NCBI GenBank assembly: GCA_050049355.1
Contig: JASFWK010000061.1
Coordinates: 1-11,010 of the forward strand
DNA: 11,010 nt
DNA from: JASFWK01 sp050049355
Lineage (GTDB): Bacteria > Chloroflexota > Anaerolineae > B4-G1 > DUEL01
Direction: 5' to 3'
Shown: one piece after another, positions 1-6,200 of the stretch
How positions within the stretch are numbered: position 1 is the first letter of the stretch
Layout of the letters: every line of letters starts with the position of its first letter
Translations under genes and position numbers: made by a program
Notes under the pieces: model-generated
What the model saw: only the letters and a program-made list of their open reading frames with translations
Database searches by the model: none
What the model was told of the DNA's origin: nothing

Positions 1-448
1 CTGGCACAACGCAGGTGCAGAGCAGCTTTCCAGCGTAGATGGGACGGGTGGCGACGAGTTGGCCGTCCTCGAAGTCCAGGGTAGTGCAGTCGGCCACACA
101 GCCACTCTCAAGCTCTACTGCTACCCCAGGCCCCATGTCCCGGCCGCGTGAAGTGGCGCCGATGAGTATCACTTCTGGCTCGTGCTCCTCGGCCAGATGT
201 GCCATAAGGGCTGTGTGTGGCTCCAATCGGAAATCAGAGAAGGTCGGGTCGTCGGCCAAGAAGACCCTGTCTGCGCCGTAGGCGATCGCCTCCTGGGCCA
301 AATCCTCCACCCCGTCCCCGAAGAGGCAGGCACAGACTTGGCCGCCCAGCGTTTCGCTCAGACGGCGGGCGGTGCCGATGGCTTCCCAGGAGGGCGGTGA
401 GACCTGTCCGTGAAACTGTTCGATCCAGACGAAGACGTCGTTACCCAT
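1..448 (-). CDS. etfA: Electron transfer flavoprotein alpha subunit, N-terminal part (cut by left window edge)
   Basis: This is the N-terminal 149 residues of EtfA; the frame stays open to base 1, so the C-terminal FAD-binding domain lies outside the window. EtfA and EtfB form the soluble heterodimer that takes electrons from acyl-CoA dehydrogenases and passes them to the quinone pool or another acceptor. The visible part is the Rossmann-like N-terminal domain. It starts MGNDVFVWIEQ and carries the typical GATSRGRDMGPGVA block (residues 97-110) and RPIYAGKLLCTCV (135-147). The ATG at 448 has an AGGAGGTGA Shine-Dalgarno six bases upstream that overlaps the etfB stop codon, so the two genes are one translational unit. 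Whether this is a canonical or electron-bifurcating ETF cannot be told without the missing domain. Confidence 0.93.
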   Translation of the reverse strand, partial: MGNDVFVWIEQFHGQVSPPSWEAIGTARRLSETLGGQVCACLFGDGVEDLAQEAIAYGADRVFLADDPTFSDFRLEPHTALMAHLAEEHEPEVILIGATSRGRDMGPGVAVELESGCVADCTTLDFEDGQLVATRPIYAGKLLCTCVVP

Positions 449-451
449 AGC

Positions 452-461
452 TCACCTCCTA
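452..461 (-). promoter_or_regulatory. etfA ribosome binding site overlapping the etfB stop codon
   Basis: Read on the minus strand, TAGGAGGTGAGCTATG holds the etfB stop (TAG), a near-consensus Shine-Dalgarno (AGGAGGTGA) and the etfA ATG, with a six-base spacer. The shared bases suggest translational coupling, which would help keep the two ETF subunits at equal levels. Confidence 0.8.
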
Positions 462-1262
462 TATCACCTTCTCTTCTAACAGCTTCTCGACCAGGATCTG
501 TGCCGCCTCCTGTGAGGTCTCAGCCTCGATGATCTCCGCTGATCCCTCGCGAGCGGGTGGGGGAAAGATGCGTTGCCAGCGGACGCCGGAGCCGGCTCCA
601 CCAACCTTCTCTGTGTCGACACCGATGTCCTCCGCGCTCCAAACCGGATACTCAGCTCGAGTGGCCTTGCGGATGCCTATGAAGGACGGATACCGTGGCT
701 CGTTGATATCCTTCACCGTGCCGACGGCGGCCGGCAGGGGAGCCTGCATCACCTGTCGACCTTCCTCGAGCAGTCGCTCGACCGTGATCGAGTGTCCATC
801 TGTATCCAGTTCGGTGATATTGATGACATAGGTGAGGGGTGCGAAGCGCAGTCGCTGGGCGACCTCCACTGTCACCTGGCCCGTCTGGCTGTCAATTGCC
901 GACTTTCCAAAGAGCACGAGGTCGATGTCTCCCATCTTCTCAATGGTTTTCGCCAAGACGTAGGACGTGGCCAGCGTGTCGGAACCCTCGAAGCTCTCGT
1001 CCCAAATCCGGACCGCTTCGTCACACCCCATGGCGATGGCGTGCTTGAGGGCCTCTAGTGCTGTCTCCGGTCCCATTGAGATCACGGTGACCTTGGGCTC
1101 GCCGCCGAATTGCTCCTTGATCAGGAGTGCCTCCTCAACGGCATATTCATCCCAGGGATTGATGATGATGGGGGAATCGCCCCAGGAGACGTTACCCTCC
1201 TCATCAACCGTCAGTTTGGCCGCCGAGTCGGGCGTCTGTTTGGTGCAAACGACAATGTGCAC
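459..1262 (-). CDS. etfB: Electron transfer flavoprotein beta subunit
   Basis: This is a complete 267-residue EtfB, close to the usual length. EtfB contributes the AMP- or second-FAD-binding half of the ETF heterodimer. Recognisable features are the N-terminal MHIVVCTKQTPD, INPWDEYAVEEAL (34-46), the nucleotide loop GKSAIDSQTGQV (119-130), the family signature region VERLLEEGRQVMQAPLPAAV (161-180) and the C-terminal helix ending LLEEKVI. The start is GTG, supported by AAGGAGGT six to seven bases upstream (1268-1275). The nucleotide loop is unusual: the family normally has Gln before AID, but Ser121 is there instead. After AID the segment is shorter than in human ETF (DDDxNQTGQ) yet keeps QTGQ, rather than the DGDTAQVG of many anaerobic ETFs. 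It lies 129 nt after the acyl-CoA dehydrogenase gene and 10 nt before etfA. The EtfB assignment itself is secure. Confidence 0.95.
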   Translation of the reverse strand: MHIVVCTKQTPDSAAKLTVDEEGNVSWGDSPIIINPWDEYAVEEALLIKEQFGGEPKVTVISMGPETALEALKHAIAMGCDEAVRIWDESFEGSDTLATSYVLAKTIEKMGDIDLVLFGKSAIDSQTGQVTVEVAQRLRFAPLTYVINITELDTDGHSITVERLLEEGRQVMQAPLPAAVGTVKDINEPRYPSFIGIRKATRAEYPVWSAEDIGVDTEKVGGAGSGVRWQRIFPPPAREGSAEIIEAETSQEAAQILVEKLLEEKVI

Positions 1263-1267
1263 AGTCT

Positions 1268-1275
1268 ACCTCCTT
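1268..1275 (-). promoter_or_regulatory. etfB ribosome binding site (supports a GTG start)
   Basis: AAGGAGGT on the minus strand sits at ideal spacing from the GTG at 1262. It decides this start, because no ATG lies nearby. Confidence 0.8.
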
Positions 1276-1334
1276 GATGTGCAGAATGTGGAACGTTAGA
1301 GCAGACTACTCGCTTTGACTGAACCGCCCTGAAG

Positions 1335-1361
1335 GCCTCGGGGGTCTTCGCGAAGCGAGGC
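1335..1361 (-). other. GC-rich inverted repeat between the acyl-CoA dehydrogenase gene and etfB
   Basis: A six-base inverted repeat, GCCTCG (1335-1340) and CGAGGC (1356-1361), encloses a 15-base loop. The loop contains the perfect palindrome CTTCGCGAAG (1346-1355). No T-run follows it, so it is not a classical terminator. It may be an RNA processing site or a partial attenuator in the 129-nt gap, or chance in GC-rich DNA. Confidence 0.3.
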
Positions 1362-1391
1362 GAGGTCGGACGATGTTGCATGCACTGCGGA

Positions 1392-2606
1392 TCAAGTCTC
1401 CCTGTGCCACTCCTCTGGATCGTAAGCTGGCAGGGTGCAGCGCAGCGAGGGGTCTCTTCGGTATCCGAGCATGTATTGAGCCTGGATGATCTCGTGGATC
1501 TGGCTGCTGCCTTCGTATATACATGCTCCCTTGGAATTGCGCAGGTATCGCTCGACGTTGTACTCGTCGCTGTACCCGTACGCGCCGTGAATCTGCACAG
1601 CGTCGGAGGCAGCAGAGAAACTCGCCTCGGTGGCGAACCATTTGGCCAGGCTAGTCTGCCACGTGTTTTGGACGCCCTGGTTCTTGAGCCAGCCCGCTCG
1701 CAGGTAGAGCAGCCGCCCTATCTCATAATCCCGCTTCATGTGAGCGATCATCTGCTGAATCAATTGGTGCTGGCCGATCTCCTGTCCAAAGGTGCGCCGC
1801 TCAAGGGCATACTCCACGGATTCCTCAACGCAGGCACGGATCAAGCCAGTGGCTCCGGCCCCGATGGTGTATCGCCCGTTGTCCAGACAGCTCATGGCGA
1901 CTTTGAAGCCCTCGCCTTCCTCACCCAGCCTGTTCTCAACCGGTACCTCGACATCCTCCATACTGATCCAACCGGTAGAGCCAGCCCGCACGCCCAGCTT
2001 CCCGTGGAGGTCACCGGTGGTGACGCCCTCCATCTCTTGTTCGACGATGAAGCCAGTGATGCCTCGGTGGCGAGGTTCAGCCTCGGGGTCGGTGCGGGCG
2101 AAGACGAGGAAGTTGTGAGCGACAGTGGCTAGGCTGATCCACATCTTCTCGCCGTTGAGGATGTACACATCCCCTTCCCGGCGCGCGGTGGCGGCGAGAG
2201 CAGCCGCGTCAGAGCCGGCCCCGGGCTCGGTAAGTGCATAGGCGGCGATCTTTTCGCCGCGGGCTTGAGGGACCAGAAACCGCTGCTTCTGCTCCTCTGT
2301 GGCCCACTGAAGAAGGCCCAGGCTGTTGAGGCCCACGTGGACGCTCAGCACAACCCGCAGAGAGGAGTCGACCCGTTCCAGTTCTTCGCAGGCGAGCCCC
2401 AGGCTGACATAGTCCATTCCCTGTCCCCCGTAGCGGACAGGGATGCAGATGCCCAAGATGCCGAGGTCGGCCATGCGGTGAACGGCCTCGCTGAAGATCT
2501 CCTGTTCCCGGTCGTACTCCTTGATGACCGGGGCGACCTCCTTCTCTGCGAAGTCCCGCACCATGCGGGCGATCATTCTGTGCTCTTCTGTGAGGGAGAA
2601 GTCCAT
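1392..2606 (-). CDS. Acyl-CoA dehydrogenase (FAD-dependent)
   Basis: This is a complete acyl-CoA dehydrogenase of 404 residues from the ATG at 2606, normal for the family. It oxidises an acyl-CoA to the 2-enoyl-CoA and passes electrons to ETF, encoded just downstream. Visible are the N-terminal helical domain (MDFSLTEEHR), the first signature AYALTEPGAGSD (122-133), the beta-domain KMWIS (154-158), RTFGQ in the FAD/dimer region (271-275), QIHGAYGY (338-345) and the catalytic-base motif IYEGSSQIHE with Glu365. That Glu position is the one used by short- and medium-chain enzymes. A TTG at 2615 could add three residues, but it lies only three bases after AGGAG. The ATG, 12 bases after AGGAG, gives the typical family N-terminus. 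Chain length and acyl specificity cannot be read from sequence. A TATAAT promoter lies about 50 bp upstream. Confidence 0.95.
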   Translation of the reverse strand: MDFSLTEEHRMIARMVRDFAEKEVAPVIKEYDREQEIFSEAVHRMADLGILGICIPVRYGGQGMDYVSLGLACEELERVDSSLRVVLSVHVGLNSLGLLQWATEEQKQRFLVPQARGEKIAAYALTEPGAGSDAAALAATARREGDVYILNGEKMWISLATVAHNFLVFARTDPEAEPRHRGITGFIVEQEMEGVTTGDLHGKLGVRAGSTGWISMEDVEVPVENRLGEEGEGFKVAMSCLDNGRYTIGAGATGLIRACVEESVEYALERRTFGQEIGQHQLIQQMIAHMKRDYEIGRLLYLRAGWLKNQGVQNTWQTSLAKWFATEASFSAASDAVQIHGAYGYSDEYNVERYLRNSKGACIYEGSSQIHEIIQAQYMLGYRRDPSLRCTLPAYDPEEWHRET

Positions 2607-2641
2607 TTCCTTCAATCACTCCTGTCTCATTGGATCGTAAC

Positions 2642-2654
2642 TGACCAGCGGTCA
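2642..2654 (-). promoter_or_regulatory. Inverted repeat TGACC-N3-GGTCA at the predicted transcription start (candidate operator)
   Basis: TGACC (2642-2646) and GGTCA (2650-2654) are perfect arms around a three-base centre. They sit directly downstream of the -10 box and overlap the predicted +1 (about 2647) of the acyl-CoA dehydrogenase promoter. That is a repressor-type position. Many fatty-acid-responsive repressors bind short palindromes of this size, but the binding protein is unknown. Confidence 0.45.
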
Positions 2655-2681
2655 TTATATTCAATGTAGCCAAGGGCGCAA
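2654..2681 (-). promoter_or_regulatory. Candidate sigma-70-type promoter of the acyl-CoA dehydrogenase/ETF operon
   Basis: A perfect TATAAT -10 box (2654-2659, minus strand) stands out in GC-rich DNA. A weak -35 (TTGCGC, 2676-2681) lies 16 bp upstream. The predicted start near 2647 gives a 5' leader of about 40 nt to the ATG at 2606. The -10 match is strong and the -35 is poor, as expected of a promoter needing an activator or carrying another control. Confidence 0.6.
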
Positions 2682-2695
2682 GTACGTCCTACTTG
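2679..2695 (-). promoter_or_regulatory. Inverted repeat CAAGTA-N5-TACTTG overlapping the -35 box (candidate operator)
   Basis: Perfect six-base arms CAAGTA (2679-2684) and TACTTG (2690-2695) flank CGTCC. The repeat touches the -35 element, a position used by both activators and repressors. It could also fold as a small hairpin in a read-through RNA. Confidence 0.4.
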
Positions 2696-2764
2696 ATGGT
2701 TACCCGCACCTTGCCACGGGGAGCGTGTATGGCGGAACCTCTCAGCCTGCTCCTGCTCCACGTG

Positions 2765-2794
2765 CCCGGCGAGTGGTTCAAGGCTGGCGCCGGG
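2765..2794 (-). other. GC-rich stem-loop downstream of the LysM lipoprotein gene
   Basis: Seven-base arms CCCGGCG (2765-2771) and CGCCGGG (2788-2794) enclose a 16-base loop, about 20 nt after the stop codon at 2817. No T-tract follows on the minus strand. It may protect the transcript 3' end or act as a weak terminator before the promoter near 2660. Confidence 0.3.
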
Positions 2795-2816
2795 AGCTTG
2801 GGTAATCACCAGTGTC

Positions 2817-3845
2817 CTACGGCGTGACGGTCAGAATCTGTCCAACCTCAATATGATAGTCTGGGCCGATCCCGTTTAGTGCTATCACCTCCTCCACCGT
2901 CATCCCGAAGCGGCGCGCGATGCGGTAGACAGTGTCGTGGGGCTGGACGTAGTAGCCGTAGTTCCCTTGGGGTGGGGTGACGGGCACCAGGACCATCTCT
3001 CCAGCCTGGATCTCGCCAGGGTCGACGATGTCGCTGGCGGCGGCGATGGCCTGGGCGGTCGTGCCGAACCTCAGGCCAACCCGGAAGAGGTTGTCATCTG
3101 ATCGGAGTACATAGAAGATGCCGCCGCCACCGATCGGGGACGGAGGGGCGAAGACAGTCGGCGCGGCGGTCGCGACTGGCGTCGCCGCTGTCGCTGCCGC
3201 CGTGGGCTGCGGGCTGGGCTCAGGTGTGGCATCCCCGCCTGTCACGGTGATCAGCCCGACCGCAAGGGACGTGGCATCGATGGCTCTCCCCTCGGGGTCG
3301 TACGTGGCCACACTCTCGAACCTCAGCGGGGAGCCACCCTCTGCCGTGCCACGGATCCTAATGGAAGCGACGACGCCGCTGCCACTCACGCTGCTCCCAG
3401 CTTCCTGGGAAACCTGGTAGAAGATTCTTCCGTCATCGATTGCTACCTCGTTGCGGGTGACCTGCACCGGCTCTGGTATCGCGCCTGCCTCAATCTGGAC
3501 ACCTTCCACATCAGGGTCAGCATCCTCCACCTGGAGGTAGTTGGGATTGAAGCTCAGCTCCAAGAGGATGCCGTTTAGCCGCCATGCCTCGTCGATCCAG
3601 ATCCTGACGGTTTGGGTCTCGCCAACCATGAGATTGAGGGTCGCAGGCTCGAGGTAAATGCTGGGGGGAGATGCAACTCCGGGCGACGGGGTTGGCGGCG
3701 GACTCTGTTCGAAGACGACGATGGGGGTCGGGCTGGGCGCTGGCTCGGACGTGCCAGGCGGCGCCTCGTAGACGCCCTCAATGCAGCCGGAGATCAGCAC
3801 TGTCAGTATCAGTGTCAGCCACTGGAGTGCACGCCTTGTCTGCAT
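2817..3845 (-). CDS. Putative lipoprotein with cohesin-like domain and two LysM domains
   Basis: This is a predicted surface lipoprotein of 342 residues. The N-terminus MQTRRALQWL is followed by a hydrophobic stretch and the lipobox LISGC (modified Cys21), so it should be lipid-anchored and exported. A Pro/Ser/Thr-rich linker (about 26-62) leads to a beta-rich domain (63-202) whose pattern (VRIWIDE, LLELSFNPNYLQV, IFYQVS, VASIRIRG, LITVTGG) resembles cohesin-type domains. Another Pro/Ala/Thr linker (204-238) precedes two LysM domains (about 244-288 and 298-341, the second with HDTVYRIARRFGMT). LysM domains bind peptidoglycan or related glycans. The ATG at 3845 is chosen because GGGAGG lies six bases upstream and the signal peptide starts there; a further 30 in-frame upstream residues look non-coding and overlap rsmA. 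It follows rsmA by 35 nt, probably co-transcribed. The exact function is unknown. Confidence 0.85.
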   Translation of the reverse strand: MQTRRALQWLTLILTVLISGCIEGVYEAPPGTSEPAPSPTPIVVFEQSPPPTPSPGVASPPSIYLEPATLNLMVGETQTVRIWIDEAWRLNGILLELSFNPNYLQVEDADPDVEGVQIEAGAIPEPVQVTRNEVAIDDGRIFYQVSQEAGSSVSGSGVVASIRIRGTAEGGSPLRFESVATYDPEGRAIDATSLAVGLITVTGGDATPEPSPQPTAAATAATPVATAAPTVFAPPSPIGGGGIFYVLRSDDNLFRVGLRFGTTAQAIAAASDIVDPGEIQAGEMVLVPVTPPQGNYGYYVQPHDTVYRIARRFGMTVEEVIALNGIGPDYHIEVGQILTVTP

Positions 3846-3851
3846 GGATCG

Positions 3852-3858
3852 CCTCCCT
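3852..3858 (-). promoter_or_regulatory. Ribosome binding site that decides the lipoprotein start
   Basis: AGGGAGG on the minus strand lies six bases before the ATG at 3845. It favours this start over the in-frame upstream ATG at 3935, which would lie inside rsmA and put 30 hydrophilic residues before the signal peptide. Confidence 0.75.
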
Positions 3859-3880
3859 ATGGGTCTCTCACAGATTGTCG

Positions 3881-4720
3881 TCAGTCCTGAAGGTCTCGGA
3901 CTAGTTGTTTCAGAGCTTTGGTCACCCGTCTCCAATCCTCGACGCTCAGTCGTTCTGCCCGTCTGCGCGGGTCGATCCCGGCCTCGTGCAGCGCTCTGGT
4001 GACCACCCGGGGACCAAGCCTCAGGCCCGCAGCCAGGCTGTTGTGCAGCTGCTTCCGGCGCTGCGAGAAGCCCGCTCGCACCACTCTGAAGAAGTGCTCC
4101 ACGTCATCCACCTCTGCTGGCGGCCGTGGATGCAGGTCGATGCGGATCACCGCGGATTCCACATCTGGCGGGGGGTAGAATGAGCCCGGCTTTAGCCGGA
4201 GGAGGAGCTCCGGCTGGCCGTAGAAATGGACGCTCACCGCTAGCAGACTCATCCTGCCGTCCCGGGCTACGATTCGTTCCGCAACCTCCCTCTGGACAGT
4301 GAGTACCATCCGCTGGGGGGGGACCCGCGCCTCGAGAAGGTGGCGGAGAAGGGCAGAGGTGATCGCGTAGGGGAGGTTGGCGACGACCTTGTAGCGTCTC
4401 TCCCCCATCAGGTTCGCTGGGTCAAGGTCCAGGATGTCTCCTTGGACGACGCGGACGTTGGGGCAATCGGCCAGTTCCTCTTGCAGGGCCGCGACCAGCT
4501 GCCGATCTATCTCCACCGCCACGACCTCGCCACAGGCTGCTGACAGGGCACGAGTGAGCGTGCCCAATCCTGCTCCCACCTCCAGCACAGCCTCCTCAGG
4601 CCCCAACTCCGCCGCAGCGACTATCTGCGCCAATGCGCCCTCGTTCACCAGGAAGTGCTGCCCCAATCTCTTGTGGGGCCGCAGGCCGTAGCGGCGCAGG
4701 AGCCTATGGACGCTCTTCAT
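3881..4720 (-). CDS. rsmA: 16S rRNA (adenine(1518)-N6/adenine(1519)-N6)-dimethyltransferase RsmA (KsgA)
   Basis: RsmA/KsgA uses S-adenosylmethionine to dimethylate two adjacent adenines in the 3'-terminal hairpin of 16S rRNA, a late step and checkpoint of 30S assembly. The 279-residue protein is of usual length. It shows the N-terminal KRLGQHFLV (18-25), the SAM-binding loop EVGAGLGTLT (47-56), the ribose-binding acidic residue in VAVEID (Glu70), GDILDLD (94-100), the catalytic NLPY (115-118) and PGSFYPPPDVESAVI (178-192). The C-terminal helical domain contains GFSQRRKQLHNSL (217-229). The start ATG (4718-4720) overlaps the stop of the upstream YabE-like gene as ATGA. This start matches family N-termini; an in-frame extension to 4798 would run into the upstream gene. 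The Shine-Dalgarno (GAGGG, close to the ATG) is weak, which fits translation by coupling. Confidence 0.97.
   Translation of the reverse strand: MKSVHRLLRRYGLRPHKRLGQHFLVNEGALAQIVAAAELGPEEAVLEVGAGLGTLTRALSAACGEVVAVEIDRQLVAALQEELADCPNVRVVQGDILDLDPANLMGERRYKVVANLPYAITSALLRHLLEARVPPQRMVLTVQREVAERIVARDGRMSLLAVSVHFYGQPELLLRLKPGSFYPPPDVESAVIRIDLHPRPPAEVDDVEHFFRVVRAGFSQRRKQLHNSLAAGLRLGPRVVTRALHEAGIDPRRRAERLSVEDWRRVTKALKQLVRDLQD
4717..4720 (-). promoter_or_regulatory. ATGA start/stop overlap coupling the YabE-like gene to rsmA
   Basis: On the minus strand the upstream gene ends GGC CGA TGA and rsmA begins at the ATG within ATGA. A four-base overlap of this kind usually means the ribosome terminates and re-initiates, so rsmA expression should depend on translation of the gene before it. 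Confidence 0.85.
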
Positions 4721-6123
4721 CGGCCCTCGAGGACGTAGTCGATCTGACTGGGCGGCGGCACGGGGGTTAGCAGGTAGACGTCGACCCAGCGATACCACAG
4801 CACCAAGTTGCTGTCGTCATACCCGAGATCGATGCGTCGCCCATTGATGGCTCCACCGGTGTCTCCGGCCACGCCTATGCCGTAGCCAGGGACGTAGACG
4901 CGGGTGCGCAGCGGGATGACGCGGGGGTCCACGGCGACGATGCCGTGGCGCATTTGCCAGCCCAGCCGGGTGCGCCCATACCAAGGGCTGTCCGGGGAGG
5001 TGCCGGCGGTGGACGCGCTGTAGGACGTGGCAAGCATGCGAATGACCCGCCAGTACTCTACTGTTCCCTCCGATGTCTCTATCTCGCGAACTACGATGCG
5101 GGTCCCGTAGCCAAAGACCTTGGTGGTGGGCGGAGTGAGGACATACTCGTTCTCCAGCGTGCGTGACACCTCCTGGCCGTTCTCGTTGCGTACCCGCAGC
5201 CGCCTCTCAAGTACTCCTGGCGCGCCATCCTGGATCAGCCGCTGATGATCCAGTTCAAGCTCTGGGTCGGGTTGCCATACTACCTCGAAGGGGATTGGTT
5301 CCTGCTGTATGAGGAACCGCTCGTTGACACGGACGACCTCAATCGTGGTCTCGTCCGTTATGGGGTGGCTCGATGACGGACGGGTGTAGTCCTTTCCGGT
5401 GAGTGCGACGCGGAGGTCGGCCAGCACCTCGCCAACTTGCTCTCGATGGGTGCGGGTCCGGAGCGTGCGGCCATCGACTTGCACGGTTACCGGTTGTGAT
5501 CGCTCGACGTAGATGTGCATGCCTGCGGAGAGGACCTCTCCCGGCTCAGGTTCAACCCGGTCGGCGAGGTAGAGGACGAGCCCAGCCTCTAGCAGTGCGT
5601 CACCGACGGTAGTCGCCGTGGTGTGGAGGACGACCGTGCTGCCGTCTTGGTGGATGGTGACCGGCACAGCACGCTGCACCCGCAGGTGAAGGTGAGGCTC
5701 CTCACCCGGCCTGTTCACTTCCTCGGCCGTCACCCGGTCGTGGGGCCCCACCTGAAGGCCTGCTTCAGCCAGTATGCGCTCGGAGGTGCTGGCGTGGCTG
5801 CGGACGTGCCATCGTCGCCCATCGGCTTCTATGACCACTGGCCGGGCGCGCGTCACCTCGACCGTCATATCGGGTGTGAGGGGCTCGTCGGGAGGTGGCA
5901 TCACGATGTCCTCTGGGTGGAGCTCCAACCCGGCGTCCATCAGGAGCGCTCCGACGGTTCTTTGATGGGTGCGCATCTGGTCGGCCTCGCCGTCCACGAC
6001 GAGGGTGACGGAGGCTAGGCCTGCACCGTACCCAGCAGCCACCCCGCCTATCATCAGGAGGGTGGCTAGGGTTATCAGCCCTCTTGCGAGGGATGGTGGG
6101 TTATGCGGCGATTCTTGCCCCAC
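4717..6123 (-). CDS. YabE-like cell-wall protein: four DUF348 repeats, G5 domain and 3D domain
   Basis: This 468-residue protein resembles B. subtilis YabE and the Rpf/YuiC group of cell-wall enzymes. An uncleaved signal anchor (about 12-37) should place the rest outside the membrane. Four DUF348 repeats follow (about 38-92, 94-150, 153-208 and 211-267), each starting with a V-[TV]-[LIV]-x-x-DG strand and containing a TVGALLMDAGL-like segment. Then come a G5 domain (about 268-343, LIQQEPIPFEVV to KVFGYGTR) and a C-terminal 3D domain (about 359-440). The three aspartates that name the 3D fold are Asp399 (AVDP), Asp421 (AGDTGG) and Asp432 (RIDLG). The 3D fold is related to MltA lytic transglycosylases. 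I chose GTG at 6123 (GAGGG ten bases upstream, 11 residues before the anchor). The in-frame ATG at 6195 has no Shine-Dalgarno and would make the post-SRP hairpin coding; further extension enters the SRP RNA. The start is the least certain part. Confidence 0.88.
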   Translation of the reverse strand: MGQESPHNPPSLARGLITLATLLMIGGVAAGYGAGLASVTLVVDGEADQMRTHQRTVGALLMDAGLELHPEDIVMPPPDEPLTPDMTVEVTRARPVVIEADGRRWHVRSHASTSERILAEAGLQVGPHDRVTAEEVNRPGEEPHLHLRVQRAVPVTIHQDGSTVVLHTTATTVGDALLEAGLVLYLADRVEPEPGEVLSAGMHIYVERSQPVTVQVDGRTLRTRTHREQVGEVLADLRVALTGKDYTRPSSSHPITDETTIEVVRVNERFLIQQEPIPFEVVWQPDPELELDHQRLIQDGAPGVLERRLRVRNENGQEVSRTLENEYVLTPPTTKVFGYGTRIVVREIETSEGTVEYWRVIRMLATSYSASTAGTSPDSPWYGRTRLGWQMRHGIVAVDPRVIPLRTRVYVPGYGIGVAGDTGGAINGRRIDLGYDDSNLVLWYRWVDVYLLTPVPPPSQIDYVLEGR

Positions 6124-6160
6124 TTGTCTATGTCCCTCGGTGATGCGATATGATGCAATA

Positions 6161-6185
6161 CGGGCGACGGTTGCGCCGCCGCCCG
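6161..6185 (-). terminator. Strong hairpin after the SRP RNA (candidate terminator or attenuator)
   Basis: On the minus strand CGGGCGGCGG (6185-6176) pairs with CCGTCGCCCG (6170-6161) around the loop CGCAA. This gives ten base pairs including one G-T. The following TATTGCAT is only weakly T-rich. It begins about 15 nt after the SRP RNA 3' end and 38 nt before the predicted start of the YabE-like gene. It may end the small RNA, or let part of the transcription continue into the next gene. Confidence 0.5.
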
Positions 6186-6200
6186 AGCTCCCCATAGTGA

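Noticed and set aside
1263..1391. Separate promoter for etfBA in the 129-nt gap
   Set aside because: The only -10/-35 combinations (for example TAACGT with a 19-bp spacer) are weak, so co-transcription with the dehydrogenase gene is simpler.
1380..2132. Plus-strand open frame of 250 codons opposite the acyl-CoA dehydrogenase gene
   Set aside because: It is a mirror frame of a strongly supported dehydrogenase, with no ribosome binding site or family pattern.
2627..2809. Minus-strand 60-codon frame starting with GTG between the lipoprotein and acyl-CoA dehydrogenase genes
   Set aside because: It crosses the candidate promoter and both inverted repeats, has only a weak ribosome site, and shows no protein-like pattern.
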